A stretch of 64,000 nt of DNA from Alentia gelatinosa (GCA_950022655.1 OX465580.1:122061016-122125015); one strand, 5' to 3'; shown: positions 1 through 12,824, counted from the first letter of the stretch. Made by a program: numbers and translations. The notes: a model not told the origin generated them from the sequence alone.

Positions 1-33
1 GAAATGATAATCATAGGGGAAAGATATACTTAC

Positions 34-2534
34 ATCTCCCATCCAAAGTGCAGCGAGAGATTGAGATCAATACCTCCATCCATGAAGCCAAAACTGTTTG
101 CTGGCGATACCTAAAAACGAATTTAGTTTTAATCTGTTCAGATGCGATGCGTTGTATTCTATAATCCCAATTGATAAATATCGCATTTATCTAGAAGTAA
201 CTGTCATCGTAATAGTTCATCAGTAAAAGACATCGTTTATCGAAGTCAAATCTATATCGATGCGGATTTAGGATGGTTGGAATATCAATCAAACTTAAAT
301 GCGCGCGCGTAGACAATGTATATAGTGTAGGGTATGTCCCATGGAAGGAACTGTTGGCCTCTTATATGAGACGTGTTGCACTGAGAGGGGGAATGCTAAC
401 AAATACCATAGCACCGGATATGCAGGTAAATGCTACCTATGACGGAGAGGCACCACATAGTCGGGTGAAGCCAGTTGTCCATCAAATATATACAAGATTG
501 AAAAACAAGATTCTGTTTGAATTACCAAGACCAACGACGGAGTTTGTTAAAAAATCGCCAATCTACATAGGAAAGTGCCTCTGGAATAAGGTTCTGGAGC
601 AGGTAAAGAAATGTAATACAAAGTAGGCTTTTAAAAAACAGATTGGCTTCTTAGACCAGTTGTAGTAATCTCCACTTATGTGTGGAGTTTGTGTGTTGTC
701 ATTTCCACTCTCGATTGCTTGATAGGACAAAAATGATTGTATGTGTTTCTTGTATCTCTTTAGATTATGGATGTATTACTATTATTTGTTGGTTTATGTG
801 TTAGTTGAATTTGTGTTCTTTATATATATCTAAAAATGTCAAATAGTGAACCAACTGTATTGAATTATTAGGTAATGTATGAGATCGACTGACTGAAACG
901 GGAAAGTGGTAGACCGCGTCTTGATTGTACTGCGAACTGACCCAATAAAAAAAAAAAATGTATACTTACAATAGCATCCGCATCTGGGGCACCTTTGAAT
1001 ATATCACCCTTTGATACCTGAAAGAAATCAACAAATTACTAATAAGAAAAATTGAGGATAGTTCGTGATTGAGTCGGAAAAATCTTTTTCTTGTTACAGA
1101 GAAAATAGGTATTTTTTTAGCCGATATACGCCCAGTTAACATGATTGTTAGTGATTGGTCCAAAATCAACTTCTTCTGAGCCCTGACATATGCATCACTC
1201 TCTTTAAACGTATAGTCTCGTTATAGCTTGGTGCGTAACATGACTAATCGGACAACATGTGCATTTTAACTTTAGGCGGATTACATTTCTCGTGCAATAG
1301 AGTTGATTTCGTAAAGGAACTGATGCCAAGGCCACTTTGTTGACACCAAACTACCTAGGACTTATGTCCAAATACTCACGTGTACTACCCTTATGTCAAT
1401 AAAGAAATTCTTTAAAAAAAAAAAAAAAAAAGTTTGACTTTTCCCCACTGAGCCTCGTGTCTGAAGAGGTAGGATGTAAATCTAGAATTAGAAGAGTTTA
1501 GCAATCAAGCAACTTATATCTTTAGATAAGGTTCATGGGATAGTCAAATGTGAAATGACCGAAAAAATGAGACACGGGAAGCAACGAAGGGTGACGAAAT
1601 ATTTTGCGATAATATATAGAGACATGGTTGGTGTGCCTGAATAAAATCTGTTCCAAATTGTTTTGGTCGAAAATATTTACCGAGTTCGGAGAACGAGTCG
1701 AATATTTCCGACCAAAAAGAAAGGGGTCAGATGTCATCCAGACGCACTCACTGTGTCATCTTATCACCATATACCTGGAATCGTTTAACTCGCCATTTCA
1801 CAAGTCACGTGGTTTGGAGTGCAGGAACTATTAGTTCGCCCACAGTGTGCAGAACGGAAAGTTCATATTTCATAGACTAGACATTGGTTTGACAGTTATA
1901 ACTGAATTATACATGTGTTCAGGACATGTATGATAGAAATATAAACCAATATGACACACAGGTATTGCCCATAGGCGACTATTATAAAGTGCCTGACCAG
2001 AACCAGTTAATCAGATTACTCGAACGTGTGCCAATTGGCACCAGGATTTGACAATAGTTGAATCTCATCAAAGAGCCCGAGGGTGGCGCCACCAACACGG
2101 TGGGGCCGAGGCACAGATCCAACACTGAATATCATTGGAGCTTTGAAATTTCCGCCGCTCTGTCTTTTTTTCGAAGAACGGACCAATAAAAACGGGCGAA
2201 TCACACCACGTGATAGCAAGAAACCAATTGAGGTCCAACTATTTGAAAACAAATAACATAAGCAGGCCACAGCCTGCGTGCCCTGCTGCTAGGTCAGTCA
2301 CTTGCTCAATAGTCGCGAAGCTGCCACGTCGTCCTACATAAATTCCACATATATATATATTTGCTCCTCCCACCTCAATTCGTTCATTGAAGTAGTCCTT
2401 TTCACTGAAGGTAGAGTTCCAGGCGTCTACCAGCTCTTCTTTGATGTCTCTGAACTTGTAAGTGACCTTTATATCGGGGAGAGGCTCCTCCGAACTGGAC
2501 ACTTTAGCAACTTCTTCTGCCATGGTACGTGCTG
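34..2534 (-). CDS. Macrodomain (ADP-ribose-binding) protein, first three coding exons, 3' end outside window
   Basis: Exons on the minus strand: 2534-2374 (ATG at 2523-2521), 1017-970 and 110-34; the gene then leaves the window. Exon 1 encodes 50 residues and ends at a GAG|GTGGGA donor, a weaker site than usual. Exon 2 has a TTTCAG acceptor and a GCTATT|GTAAGT donor. Exon 3 has a TTTTTAG acceptor and a GAGAT|GTAAGT donor. Exons 1-2 and 2-3 join in phase 0. Joined, they give the macrodomain core: GDIF, then ADAIVSPANSFG, then FMDGGID. This is the adenine- and ribose-contacting strand and loop of Appr-1''-p-processing domains. A pyrimidine-rich tract ending TTCAG just before the ATG suggests a 5'UTR intron. 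Families of this type bind or hydrolyse ADP-ribose derivatives; the exact substrate is unknown. Intron 2 consists mostly of an antisense LINE. Splice sites are inferred by eye; domain identity is firm. Confidence 0.88.
125..958 (+). mobile_element. 3' end of a CR1/Jockey-like LINE (5'-truncated), inside macrodomain intron 2
   Basis: The open stretch 273-626 (117 aa) resembles the extreme C-terminus of CR1-like non-LTR retrotransposon polyproteins. It has a LASYMRR segment, comparable with LLVGYMRRKY in the LINE at 12.4 kb, and ends in a CLWNKVL motif of the type that closes such ORFs. No reverse transcriptase core is present, so the copy is 5'-truncated. It is followed by about 330 bp of untranslated sequence ending in AATAAA and a run of A at 944-958. 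It lies antisense to the host gene and fills nearly all of the 859-bp intron between exons 2 and 3. Assignment rests on the C-terminal motif and the poly(A) end. Confidence 0.6.
1170..1432 (+). mobile_element. Short poly(A)-ended retroposed tail
   Basis: A non-coding stretch ends in AATAAA at about 1399 and a run of about 19 A residues at 1413-1431. That is the signature of a retroposed 3' end, either a LINE 3'UTR or a processed transcript. The 5' boundary is not visible and no recognisable protein is encoded. It lies in intron 1 of the macrodomain gene, on the opposite strand. Confidence 0.4.
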
Positions 2535-2539
2535 CTGAA

Positions 2540-4820
2540 TAAAGAAAGAAAGAAAGTAGTGTAGAAACTATATTATTTTTATTGGGAATCGTGGGGCGAG
2601 AATAAGGTTTTAAAGTACTTCTTTATGAATATCGTCCGGTTACTTTTATATCAGATAATTAAACATTAATTTCAACATCTCCTCAATTGCCTTTTCATTA
2701 ATAAGACCTTTTATGGGTATTTTCTTGATAACATATAATTTTGGATATTGCATTTGGTCAAAGCTATTTCGTGTGCTGGATACTTTGTGGACGTGCTTAA
2801 GTCTTTGACTATAGACATAATTAAGAAAAGGGACTACTTTCCAATATTTGGACTTCCCCTAAACGCCTGGCAGGCCCAGAAATCATCCGAGCGAGGAGGG
2901 TTGGAGTAGGTGGAGGGATAGGAGGGTAAGGCAGAGGAAACAGGGACCGAAGCCAGTCCAGATCTATACGCTGGTAAAACATGCACCAGTGCCTCCATCT
3001 GGCGTTTGTGAATAGAACTTCATGGCTAGACACGATTACCCTCTGTACTTCCCTTTTTTCGCACTGTTCTATAGCGAGGGTCGTTAGATATTTTTCTCAT
3101 TACCAAGGCAGATAATACCATGTCAATTGCGCTAGGGTTGTGCTTCTTTCTGGAAATATTTTGATCCTATCTCCCATATATTTTCCGAGCTGGTTTAACA
3201 CTCAAAGATTACTTTAAAGAATGTATGTGGCCTCTAACAGAGGGTTTATTATTTATATTATTTGGTGGTGATCCAAGTCTATGACGCAAGTATTGTGAGT
3301 GGTGGTCTGTCGATAAACAAGGCACAGAAAATCTTCTCTTTGAAAAAAAATACATTTGATCAAATCACAGTACAGTGGTCTTCCATTGTCCAGAAGGGAC
3401 TGTACTGTACAGGTAATCAATAGACATGTTCTTATCTCATTATGTTGACATGTATTAATCAAAAGCAAATAGAGATTCAAGATGTACAGTTTTGGAATCG
3501 GCTTCTCGGATAACATGTGTTCCACACAAACACCATAATCCTAATTTTCCCGTATCTATTTGCCTCCTCTAAATTAATATAAGAGAACACATGATTTTGT
3601 GTTAGGTGTTACAGTTAGGATAAGCATTATGTTCCTACATATTGATATCAACAAATGAGGCAGATAATTGATAATGAGTTCGCCCATACCGATGTATATG
3701 TGATTTGCTTTAAATATATAAAAATAAATAATTCAAGAGAAGCATATAAATATATATTTATATACATATGTGTTGTAACCGCTGGACAAAGATTGTAATT
3801 GCTGATCATTAGATAACAGAGAATAATTTGTTTAGGAGATTTATACCTGTAGTCAGTAGATAACATGGCATATGGTATATATATATCGCTTATTATATAA
3901 CAATTGGTTGAAGCAGTATGTCGAAATACCACAAAGAGGTCATACATGAGTAGTTGTTAGAGTTGCTCACAGATGGCAGCAGATTACAGTAGGTGTATTT
4001 TTTCCCCCAAATCGAGCAAGGCTCTCTTTATTGTTTGCAATTTGAAAAAAACCTTGTTACATGTGCCATTTCAACGACGTTTACATATGACATTCCCACG
4101 ATGTACATATGACCAATCCAATGAAGTACATAATTAAGGACGACTCCTAATATATGATTGATCTTTTTTTGTAGACCTTACACATACACCAGTTTGATTG
4201 TTCAACATTTAGAAATATAAAGAAAATTGATATTGATACTTTGATAGGTTGACTCTAGTAATTTAGCCCTGATTGCTCTTTTTTTTCTTTTTGTTTTTTG
4301 AAGGCAGGTATAACATTAACGATACATGGACGATACATAGGCATAACAACAGTAAGGTGGTATATAAATGTGACACACTTCTATGTACATCCTGAACATC
4401 CAGCATATTCTATATTCAGCAGGTTTAAACTAGGGATGCTCATGAAGAGCATCAAAGGAAGTTGAATGGATACATGTAATGGTTGAGAATATATCTCATC
4501 ACTAGGTCTGAAAAAGCCTTCGTTTAAGAATAGAGGTAGGCATCAAATAGCAGCCTGAGATGACACATTGTGTGACAACCTCAAATCTATCTTTTTTGTA
4601 GCAGCAGCCTGTTTAGTAAATATTCTCTCTCATAATACATTATCTATAACTGACACATTAACTCCTATTTTGGTATGGAAATTATTATCAATCACAATCC
4701 TCCAAGCATTAAAATAACAGCCTAGATCAGTTGAAACCTGAGTACACATACATTGAATTTTTTTGTTTCCTTTTTGCAATAATTACATGAGCATGCACAA
4801 TAGTGGAATACCTATTTCCT
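2540..4820. other. Intergenic or 5'UTR-intron sequence, no gene seen
   Basis: No reading frame here has recognisable protein features. AT-rich microsatellite-like patches occur around 3715-3775 and 3880-3895. T-rich runs near 4276-4300 could be the antisense poly(A) end of the LINE whose coding part begins at 4824. A 5'UTR exon of the macrodomain gene may lie in this stretch but could not be identified. Confidence 0.4.
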
Positions 4821-4823
4821 TCT

Positions 4824-6340
4824 TTATTCTATATTATCAAAGATTTTTCCCCATTTTAAGAATTTTTCAGGTTTGTTTTCCTTTTCACATATAAATTGTT
4901 CAGCTTTAAGATGGGATCGAAATTCAATGCTCCAGCTATAGACATCAAGCGTGCATTTATGAAATAGACGCTGTCTGTGGATATAAAATTTCAGAAGAAT
5001 GTAAATGGTGTTGGCAACAGTTGCTTGTTTCCCTTGTGCTAGATCTCCAAATATAATGTATTTATCTGTGATATTGATATCAATTTTTGCCACTCTTTTC
5101 AGCCAGCTTTGCACTGAAAACCAGAATTTTCTAACTATGGGGCAGGTTATAAAGAAGTATTCAACAGTGTCTTCTTTCCCACAGTAATTACTGTTTGGAG
5201 ATTCTACTATTTTTCGTTTATACAGATATTTATTAGTGGGTATAATTCTATTCAAAAATCGATATTGAAAAGATTGATATTTTGTGATTCTAGTGGCCTT
5301 GAAAGGGGCATGGTATATTGTACTCCAGTCTAAAGTTTCACTATCCAGATTATCATATCCAATACCTGTGGGGTAGTTTGTGGCCCATCTCTTTTGACAT
5401 ATTGGTTTATCCTTAAGGTTGTCTAAGAGGAACTTGTAGATTATTTTCGTAGGAGCTACCATGTTATTTATGATGCTGACGTTGGAATCATGTAAAAATA
5501 GGGAGGTATCATTTTGATCTTGAGGATCACAGATCACATTAGACTCCCAGGGAATACATTTTCTTATCATCAGAATATCTAAGAAAGTCCCTTTAACTTT
5601 GTATTTTTCTTTGATGCGTTCCATGGACATGAATTTGTTGTTTTCAATAATGTCCTGTACCTTAAGAATACCAGCAGTTTTCCATGATATTTGTTTTAGA
5701 CTTTGACCTTGCAATGTAATAAATTTATTTCCCCATAGGCTCTCATTACTCTTCTCCCTATTTGTAATAGGAGGTTTCACATATTTAGTGTGCCATACAT
5801 CAAGAAATTCATGATAAAAGAATGACTGTTTTCTGGAAGAGTTATAATCCTTGTTCATTAAGAAGAAGTCATACATTGGATCAGTCAGTTTTAGTGCATT
5901 CCTAAAGAATAATGTCCAGGATTGACAATCATCCAGGCAGAGTCTCTGAATCCATTTTATCCTATTGGCTTCATGCATTGTTTTTAAATGTAGCAATTCT
6001 AATCCCCCATGTGAGATTTCTTGACATAATGTTTTATGTTCCAAATAAATTCATTACCAACTTGCTTAGATTCTTTGAATACTCTTGGGGGAGTAGCCAA
6101 CATAGATACTGCATACAGAAAACCTGGTATAATCAGGCTGTTCACAATGGTTACTTTGCCTTTTAAAGATACCCGTCTATTGTTCCAGTCATTACATATA
6201 GCTGCACAGCGTTGCAAGTTATTCCTAAAATTCATTTCATAATCAATCTCCTCATGGGGCTTATTTGTGATATATATTCCAAGAATCTTAATATGATGCT
6301 TTACTTTTAATGGAAACATGGTGAGAGAATCCCCACTCAG
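4824..6340 (-). mobile_element. L1/Tx1-like LINE, C-terminal part of ORF2, 5'-truncated and frameshifted
   Basis: Two overlapping minus-strand frames make up the C-terminal third of an L1/Tx1-type ORF2. The upstream frame (6319-5999) carries the end of the reverse transcriptase thumb, with HHIKILGIYI, then W-N-R-R-V-S-L-K-G-K, then SLIIPGFLYAVSML. The downstream frame (6044-4824, 406 aa) carries the long C-terminal domain with a cysteine/histidine motif (YCGKEDTVEYFFITC). The first cysteine of the usual C-x2-C pair is replaced, while the related copy at 42.6 kb keeps it. A frameshift separates the frames near 6020-6040, and the catalytic RT core and endonuclease are absent. This is a dead, truncated copy. 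Confidence 0.8.
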
Positions 6341-6344
6341 GCCA

Positions 6345-7690
6345 CGTGCTATTTTAGTAATTCATTAAGAACAGTTATAAACTTGACGTTAGTCAAATCT
6401 ATTATTCTCATTCATTTTGAGCTGATATGAATTAGTTGTGTTGGGGACCTCGTGAATTAGAGAGCTGTGAATTGCAAGTTCAAGCTCGTTATGAGCTCAA
6501 GGTACACGTGATCACTGCATTTTTTTTATTTGGAGCGTTATTGGTCTACTATTGGTACTTTGACTATATACGGCGTCGTCACACGAATGAATCTTGAAAT
6601 AGTCCCAGGGATAACATCTCAGATTCTCTTCAGTATCCCCCTAGCCCTTTAAGGACGGCCGCCTGTGGGAGAACTACACACTTGGGGACAGCTGCCAGTG
6701 ACTATGTACAGTTCTAGGGGATGGGGCATTGTCCTCTGAACTCAAAATCCGAAGGTTTATCACGTGATATAATTTGTTATCCTTGATATTTTTATTTCTG
6801 TTGGTTATAATTTTATGCCTACATTCTGTGCAAATCTCAAATTTATTGCTAAAATATTTCCCTTTCATAACAATTTCATAGATATCCTGCAAATGATGCA
6901 CTAAGGCACCATCCGCTCTCTGCCGGTTGATGCCATCATCCGCCCTTAAAGGGTTAATGTCGGCGGCCTGTGGCGGAGCCGCAAGCGTAGGGATGGGTAC
7001 ATTAATGTAATAAAATTTCATCGTTTCACCACGTATTATATGACATATCAGCCCTAATATCACTGTTTGTTTTAACTAAGGAACTTAAAGAATGTTATGA
7101 TAATCTTCTCTACAATATCATAAATACGCCACTGCATCCCACCAGGGGTACTTCGCCCCCCCCTACCCCCCAACCCCTTGGAACCCCGTTGGCTTTAGCC
7201 CCTCACTTGGTAAAATCTCACTCTATCTCAAGCCATTGCCCAAACGCGACAGCCTTGATGTACGAAGTGACGTACAATTTACATTGCCCGGGCGTATGAA
7301 CAATATCCTGGCCTACATATATGTTATTGTATAGTCAAGTACAGTGACCCGGTTATCCAAACTATATCTGAAGCACTACTGAGGCATACATATATATACC
7401 CCACTATAATACCAAAGCATACGATGCAATCACTGTCCTTTATGTGCAGGTAGCTCCAGGCATGTCGAGTTATACTCACAGCTGTCACGGTGACCTAACA
7501 GTATGTTCCGGAATTTGAAGATTTTGTCCATGAAAATGTAAACACAAGTAGCGTTCGTTGACACCGGCTCTTGTCTTTGTGCTAGTGCAGTCTCCAGGCA
7601 GTTTCTGGGCGTGATCTGCCGGCTGCTGTTAATATAGGCCTACCCTCTGTAGGGATATTACTCACAGGGTTCATCCACAGTATCCGTGCC
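6345..7690. other. Repeat-rich non-coding stretch
   Basis: No supported gene. Two related blocks, at about 6640-6735 and 6890-7005, share CCCTTTAAGG/CCTTAAAGGG and GGCGGCCTGTGG elements, suggesting the ends of a short inverted-repeat element. The C-rich patch at 7150-7190 is low complexity. A plus-strand promoter for the candidate exon at 7701 might lie here, but no convincing TATA box or initiator is seen. Confidence 0.35.
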
Positions 7691-7700
7691 TTATAAGGCC

Positions 7701-7869
7701 ATGTCGACCACTGAAGATCGCCGAAAAATCACGAATGAAATACTCAGGGGTTGCTCAATCGACAGTAAGCTCATCCACATTGCAGCTACAGTACTGAGTC
7801 AGTATGTTGCACTTTCGTTATGCAATGAATGGGAAATCCCTGTCGCGTCTGGCACTGGCCAAGCCCAAC
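7701..7869 (+). CDS. Possible first coding exon of an unidentified gene
   Basis: The ATG at 7701 opens a frame of 56 codons ending at a good donor, CCAAC|GTAAGTTT (GT at 7870). The predicted peptide starts MSTTEDRRKITNEILRG and is soluble and mildly helical in composition. I do not recognise a family. No downstream exon with a compatible phase-1 acceptor was found. The candidate at 9410-9568 has a pyrimidine-rich tract and a GTAGGT donor, but joining it to this exon creates an immediate stop. It may be a real first exon whose partner lies elsewhere, or chance. Confidence 0.25.
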
Positions 7870-7874
7870 GTAAG

Positions 7875-10215
7875 TTTAGTAGCGTACTGTTAACTCAGAA
7901 TTGAGACGTACAGTTCAATTGTGCGTATATCTAAGAGGTCAGGTTGTTCCCTACGATGTATTTGAGGTTTTTAAACGAGTAGATGAGAAAGGATATGTCT
8001 CTTTGTTGATATTCAACCACGCCCACCAGGAACACAAGGGAATCCCCGAATCGTAGGAATCCCCGACATGATGACGTCATTCCCCAATGCCGCCGCCATG
8101 ACCGCAACATGCCCAGACTTGTAGGCCCTGGTGCAATCCACTGGTTACTCAGAAAAGAGCTGAATCTCAAATCTAAAAGACGTTCCATGTGGTATCATAG
8201 CATTACAGATGGAAAGCATTGGAATTCTTCCAAAACATTACGCGCTACGCGGTACAGGGAAATCCCGTCGCCGTGACGTCTTGGAAAGAGAACACAGGGG
8301 GGAAGCTCACAGACCATCTATAAATAGACTCCTTGTACTAGTTTACAGCAACATCGACATTTGAATTATGGATTGTCTTGTTCTCTAAGTCTCATGGAAT
8401 TTAGTTCTGTGTCAGGGGATGTCTAGACATATTTGAAGGGGATGACATTGGCTTTACTTTGTGAAATACAACTTTTATATAATTTCTATATAATTCCTAT
8501 TGTGATATTATCATAACAGTTATCTCTAGATTAAGAACTTACGTGGTGAGTCCCATTTTAAAGATTTGATGTGTTTTACAACATTTGGTAATCATTACAT
8601 TCAATTTCCAGGATATTTACATGGTTTCTTTTGTAGTATTTTGTTGTTGTGAGCAAATGTCCATTTCATTTACATTTTTCAAATACAGTGTTCTTTTTAC
8701 AATTATCCTACATTTCTTTAGTACACGTTGTTGTGTCAATTCATACACCAGCACATCATGTCTGGAGTATTGTGGTCTAGTCACATTGATACCTTTCTTT
8801 AAAGACACATGCTGGTAGTTGGGTGATTTCTAAATTCCTTTGATTTTTGCAAATAACTCTGGATAATATAAATTCCATATATCAGCAAATTGCAAATACG
8901 TAAATGTGACGGTGCTAATTTCTATGGGAAGGCCATCTGAAGATGGTAAGTGCTTAACTCTTGGTGTCTATGAGGAACTGCACCATTTTCATGAAACCAA
9001 ATGGCAACACTAGTGTCAAGTTTAGTTCCTTAGTGTAGACACAGGAGGTTCTGCGATACCTACCCGCATTTGTCTCTAAGTTTTCATTTTATTCTACCCC
9101 CCGAGATGATTGTATCTAACTAAATTACACTTTGTCTAATTCTTCTTGTTCTAATTTCCTGATTGCTACCTTTGTATTTTGCTTAACACTTTTATATGTC
9201 CACAACATTATTCGACCCGTAACCTACCGATATAGAGTTTGTGGTTTCTTATTAATATCTTTTTATTGCGATATCTGATATGATAATGGCCTATCGCTCT
9301 TTGGGACAATATATCTTATTTTTTGAAAGCGAAAATCTACTTTTTTGTTGTAATGGTAAGCACAATGATATATGACAAAGAGATGTTTGTTGTTACTTTG
9401 CTTCTTTAATGTGGTTAGTTTGTGCATGAATATGATAAGATTACCAAAGGTGATACCAATGTCAGCTCCATGGACGATGCCGCGTGATATAACAGTACAA
9501 TGTCGTTTGGCACATGCAAGTCAACTTTCTGATGCCTCCACTGTCTCAATGGAACACAACCTTAAGGTAGGTTCCGGAGAAGCAGGTACATAAGCTCCAT
9601 TGCCGACATACCCTTACAGGCTCAGGATCTACTTCCTAAATGGTGGACATCTATTCCTATGTCTATGCTAACCAGTTTGCAGTAATTGCTCCTAAACTTT
9701 CACTAGTGGCCAACATTTCTCGAGGGCTAGATAGCTGACGGATGTACAACACCTTATAGGATTTGCATGCTAGAATTCACCTGTTCTTATTAACATAACA
9801 CTGCTGAGCTAGGGATGAAAGTAAAAGAGAAGAGGCAGCTTGGAGAAATAATATTTATTATTATCAATAGTATGATAACAATAAAGTGATAATAATAAAT
9901 TGAAATTGTAAAATGAATACATTGGGTAGAGTTGATCAGACATGGTATGTTAAGAGAGTGTAAAATATTACATGAAATGTTAAGACATTGTTGGTAAGAT
10001 AAATATATAAATATGTAGATGATATTTATGAATAAATAAAACGAGAGGTGCGACGGCAGTTTAGACAATTTATTCAATGTGAAACTTGAGGGTAGTATAA
10101 CAGGGTATACAAAACTTGCAGGATAAACAACGAAAATAAAAAAAAAACAAAAAAAACCCACATAGTATAACAGGGTATACTTAATACCTAAATACAAGGA
10201 GTTAAAACATGTCCA
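7875..10215. other. Non-coding, AT-rich stretch with one dispersed repeat
   Basis: No gene is supported. The segment 8650-8760 is similar to 44715-44790: both contain TTTTTCAAATACAGTGTTC followed by a TTTACAATT-like tract, so this is a dispersed repeat. At 10090-10110 and 10160-10180 an 18-bp direct repeat (TAGTATAACAGGGTATAC) flanks a purine-rich spacer, just beyond the 3' end of the recombinase remnant. It might be a relic of that element's terminal repeats. Confidence 0.35.
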
Positions 10216-10219
10216 GATA

Positions 10220-11402
10220 TTAGCCAAACGCCGAGGAGAGGGCGTCTGGGACATGTGTCGAGGCCGGAAGTGGTAGATACGGGGCGGCTGACGACGGAGA
10301 GGCCCAGGTGCCATGAGCGCAGATCTGATCGATGGTCACTCCCAGATGCGCGGCCCTGTGAGCCGTGGCGGAAGGAGTGCATCGTGAAGAGCGCCGCATC
10401 CAGGAGACCCGCCAATGAGAGAGCCGCACAAATGTGCACAACCAGATGAGGCGGGGTGAGGGCTCGGCCCGAGAGGTCAACGAGGGCCGGAGCATGGAAA
10501 GGAGCCGGCACTGGGCCGTGTAGGCGTTCCAGGCCGACAAGGGGCAATACGTTGAGCCAGGAATCGCCGGGACGAGAAGAGAGAGGGCTCCCGCTGGGTC
10601 TCGGATAGTTTTTGAGGAGGGGACTTGTAGAGGGAGACCGCCAGACATGTGGAGGATGTCCCCTCTCCGAAGCATGTGGAGCCCCCTCCAGGTGTGAGCT
10701 GAGGTAGCGAGGAGGTTTGATGCGCAGGCGTAGGAGAAGAAACCCAACAGCGTCACGGCACGGAGAAGGAGATGGCGCGTCGAGGACGTGTGGGCAGAAT
10801 CCCAGACTATCTTGACGTGCCAAGGTAGCAAGGGAGGCAAGTGCCTGGTGACATGAGGGTGGAGGTGGGCGGCTCCGTGAAGGACTGTGGCGAAGTGAGG
10901 TGTGGAGAATGCTGCAGCGTTACCGGCATTGTCTCGGAGCCAGGAGCGAGCCCCGGAGATGTAGTTGCGTGATGCCACTGGAGACAGAGACTCAGCCAGA
11001 GCCTGCATGTACAAGCAGGCCTGCCGTGGTGTCACGCTGAGAGGATTTATCCTTGCCTCGCAGCAAAAATTGACGAACCTCATAGCTTGTTGCGCCTTGT
11101 TGCGCCTCGTCGCTGGGGCCGCTGCCGCGATGAATGACAAGACCATCCTGGAGTGTAGAGGAGGTGTCGCACGTGCAAGATAAAAGGGTGCGACATATGT
11201 TGAGCGCTTGATCTTTGCCGATGATTTTCCAGTATGGGGGGGGGTTCCCTCAAGCGTGGCCAAAGCAGCTTCAGTGACATCCTGCGTGGCAATGCACTCG
11301 GCTCCGTTGGCTGTTATAGAGAGTCCGCAGTCAATGATGGCCGTGTCCAACCACATGCTCCTAGTGGCGGCCGCGACCCACTCATGTTTTGCCCGAATTT
11401 AA
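10220..11402 (-). pseudogene. Decayed DIRS-type tyrosine recombinase
   Basis: A long minus-strand frame (11356-10220, 378 codons) carries the N-terminal and first catalytic part of a DIRS-order recombinase, including SRNYISGARSWL. That motif is close to IRNYISGAKYWI in the recombinase at 50.2-51.1 kb. The C-terminal half is spread over two frames. After CPLSAWNAYT the homology moves to the frame that contains MHSFRHG (the His-x-x-Arg box), then returns to the first frame for the ICAHGTWAS segment with the Trp-equivalent region. At least two frameshifts, near 10510 and 10370, therefore break the gene. No reverse transcriptase or split repeats were found next to it, so it is a solitary relic. 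Confidence 0.8.
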
Positions 11403-11489
11403 CTTGAGCGCGGTTCTCTGGTCCCCTACGTAGATCATTTAAGCTGAACAAGTCACGCATAGTTATTTAGATATTATTTTAGAGCAGAA

Positions 11490-12700
11490 CTTAATATTAT
11501 CTTCACACCAGTTCGGCTACCATAAAGGAAAAGGCACAGTGGATGCCATCTATCAAGTAGTAAACAATCTGTACCTGTCTAGGGATGTTAGAGAGATTGC
11601 AGGGGCAATTTTTATAGACTTTCGTAAGGCATTTCACAGTGTGCACCATGGCCGTCTATTAGGAAAGTTGTCAAGGCTGGGGATGCCGGATAAAAGCTCG
11701 TATTTTGACCAAAGAAAACAACGTATCAGACTTGGTACACAGACATCTAACTGGCGTAACATAGACTACGGAGTCCCCCAGGGGTCCGTGTTAGGACCCC
11801 TCCTGTTCATATATTACATTAATGATGTGTGCGAGCTCTTTGAAGGAGTGGAATTTTCTTTATAAGCTGACAACATTGTCATATATGCATCTGGCCCTGA
11901 TCCTGAACTTATACAGCAAACTCTGCAGCAAAATTTGGACCGGTTTATGGAATGGTCAGAGACAAACTTACTCACGGTAAATAAGAAGAAGACTAAGATC
12001 TGTTGGTTTGGGTCACCTGTGAAACTTAAAAACAATATGCAAAACATCAGAGTATATGCGAATCTCTTCAAACTGGATAGGGTATATAATTACCCTTATC
12101 TGGGTGTAGAAATTGACTCATCTGTAAGTTTTGAGAAGCACTGCAGAAATCTGACTAAGAGATTAAACCAAAAACTATTCACTTTTGGTAAACACAGGCA
12201 CATGATGTCACGCCACGTAACAACCAAGTTATACAAGCAGGCAATACTGCCTACGCTCGATTACAGTGCCATATTGGGGCGAATGTCTGCTGGAATGACA
12301 AGCTTCAACGGCTACAGAATCGCGCTTTGCAGATCTGTATCAGGGATCGCGCCATGGTGCACACTGTTGATGAACTCCATCGTCTCACTGGGGTGGCAGC
12401 ATTAGGTAGACGTCAAAAGGAATTACTGGTGGGTTATATGCGTCGCAAATATCAAAGGTTGTTTCTTGACAGAATGTTACCAGCTGAACTGGAAAATGAT
12501 CATGCACTGGCTGAGCCCCTGGGAGATGATTGAAATGATCGAAATGAAGGAAATGATAGAAACTTGCGCTCCAGAAATCAAAGTCTATTCAAGAAAAGAA
12601 GACAAAACAGTGAAAACTATAAGAAGGCACCAGTGTACAGAGGTCAAACATTGTGGAATTTTGCCGCTGCGCCCTTGCTGACTTATACTCGTATACTCGT
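11490..12700 (+). mobile_element. CR1/Jockey-like LINE reverse transcriptase fragment, broken
   Basis: The frame starting near 11503 reads QFGYHKGKGTVDAI, then FIDFRKAFHSVHH (first catalytic Asp), then GVPQGSVLGPLLF, all standard RT motifs of CR1-like non-LTR elements. At the FADD position the sequence is a stop (11863-11865) followed by ADN, so both the start and the second Asp of the active site are lost. The same frame continues through LTVNKKKTK and the thumb to about 12290. A frameshift then moves the C-terminal NRALQICIRDRAMV and LLVGYMRRKY segments into another frame. A third frame near 12600-12680 carries the closing GQTLWNF motif. It is 5'-truncated and inactive. Confidence 0.85.
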
Positions 12701-12824
12701 CCCGAGATAATATGCCAAGACTGCCAATAATGTGGTCAGGTTTATATGAGTAGGTTGGGGTGGTGAGGGTGGGAGGGGGATTGTAAAAGTAAGTTGTGAG
12801 TTTAAGATTAAATTCCGTTGGGGC

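Noticed and set aside
4276..4300. T-rich run as a firm antisense poly(A) end of the 4.8-kb LINE
   Set aside because: It is interrupted by C and G, and no target duplication was seen. Kept only as a possibility.
9410..9568. Second exon for the 7701-7869 candidate
   Set aside because: It has a pyrimidine tract, an AG and a GTAGGT donor, but the phase-1 join gives an immediate stop.
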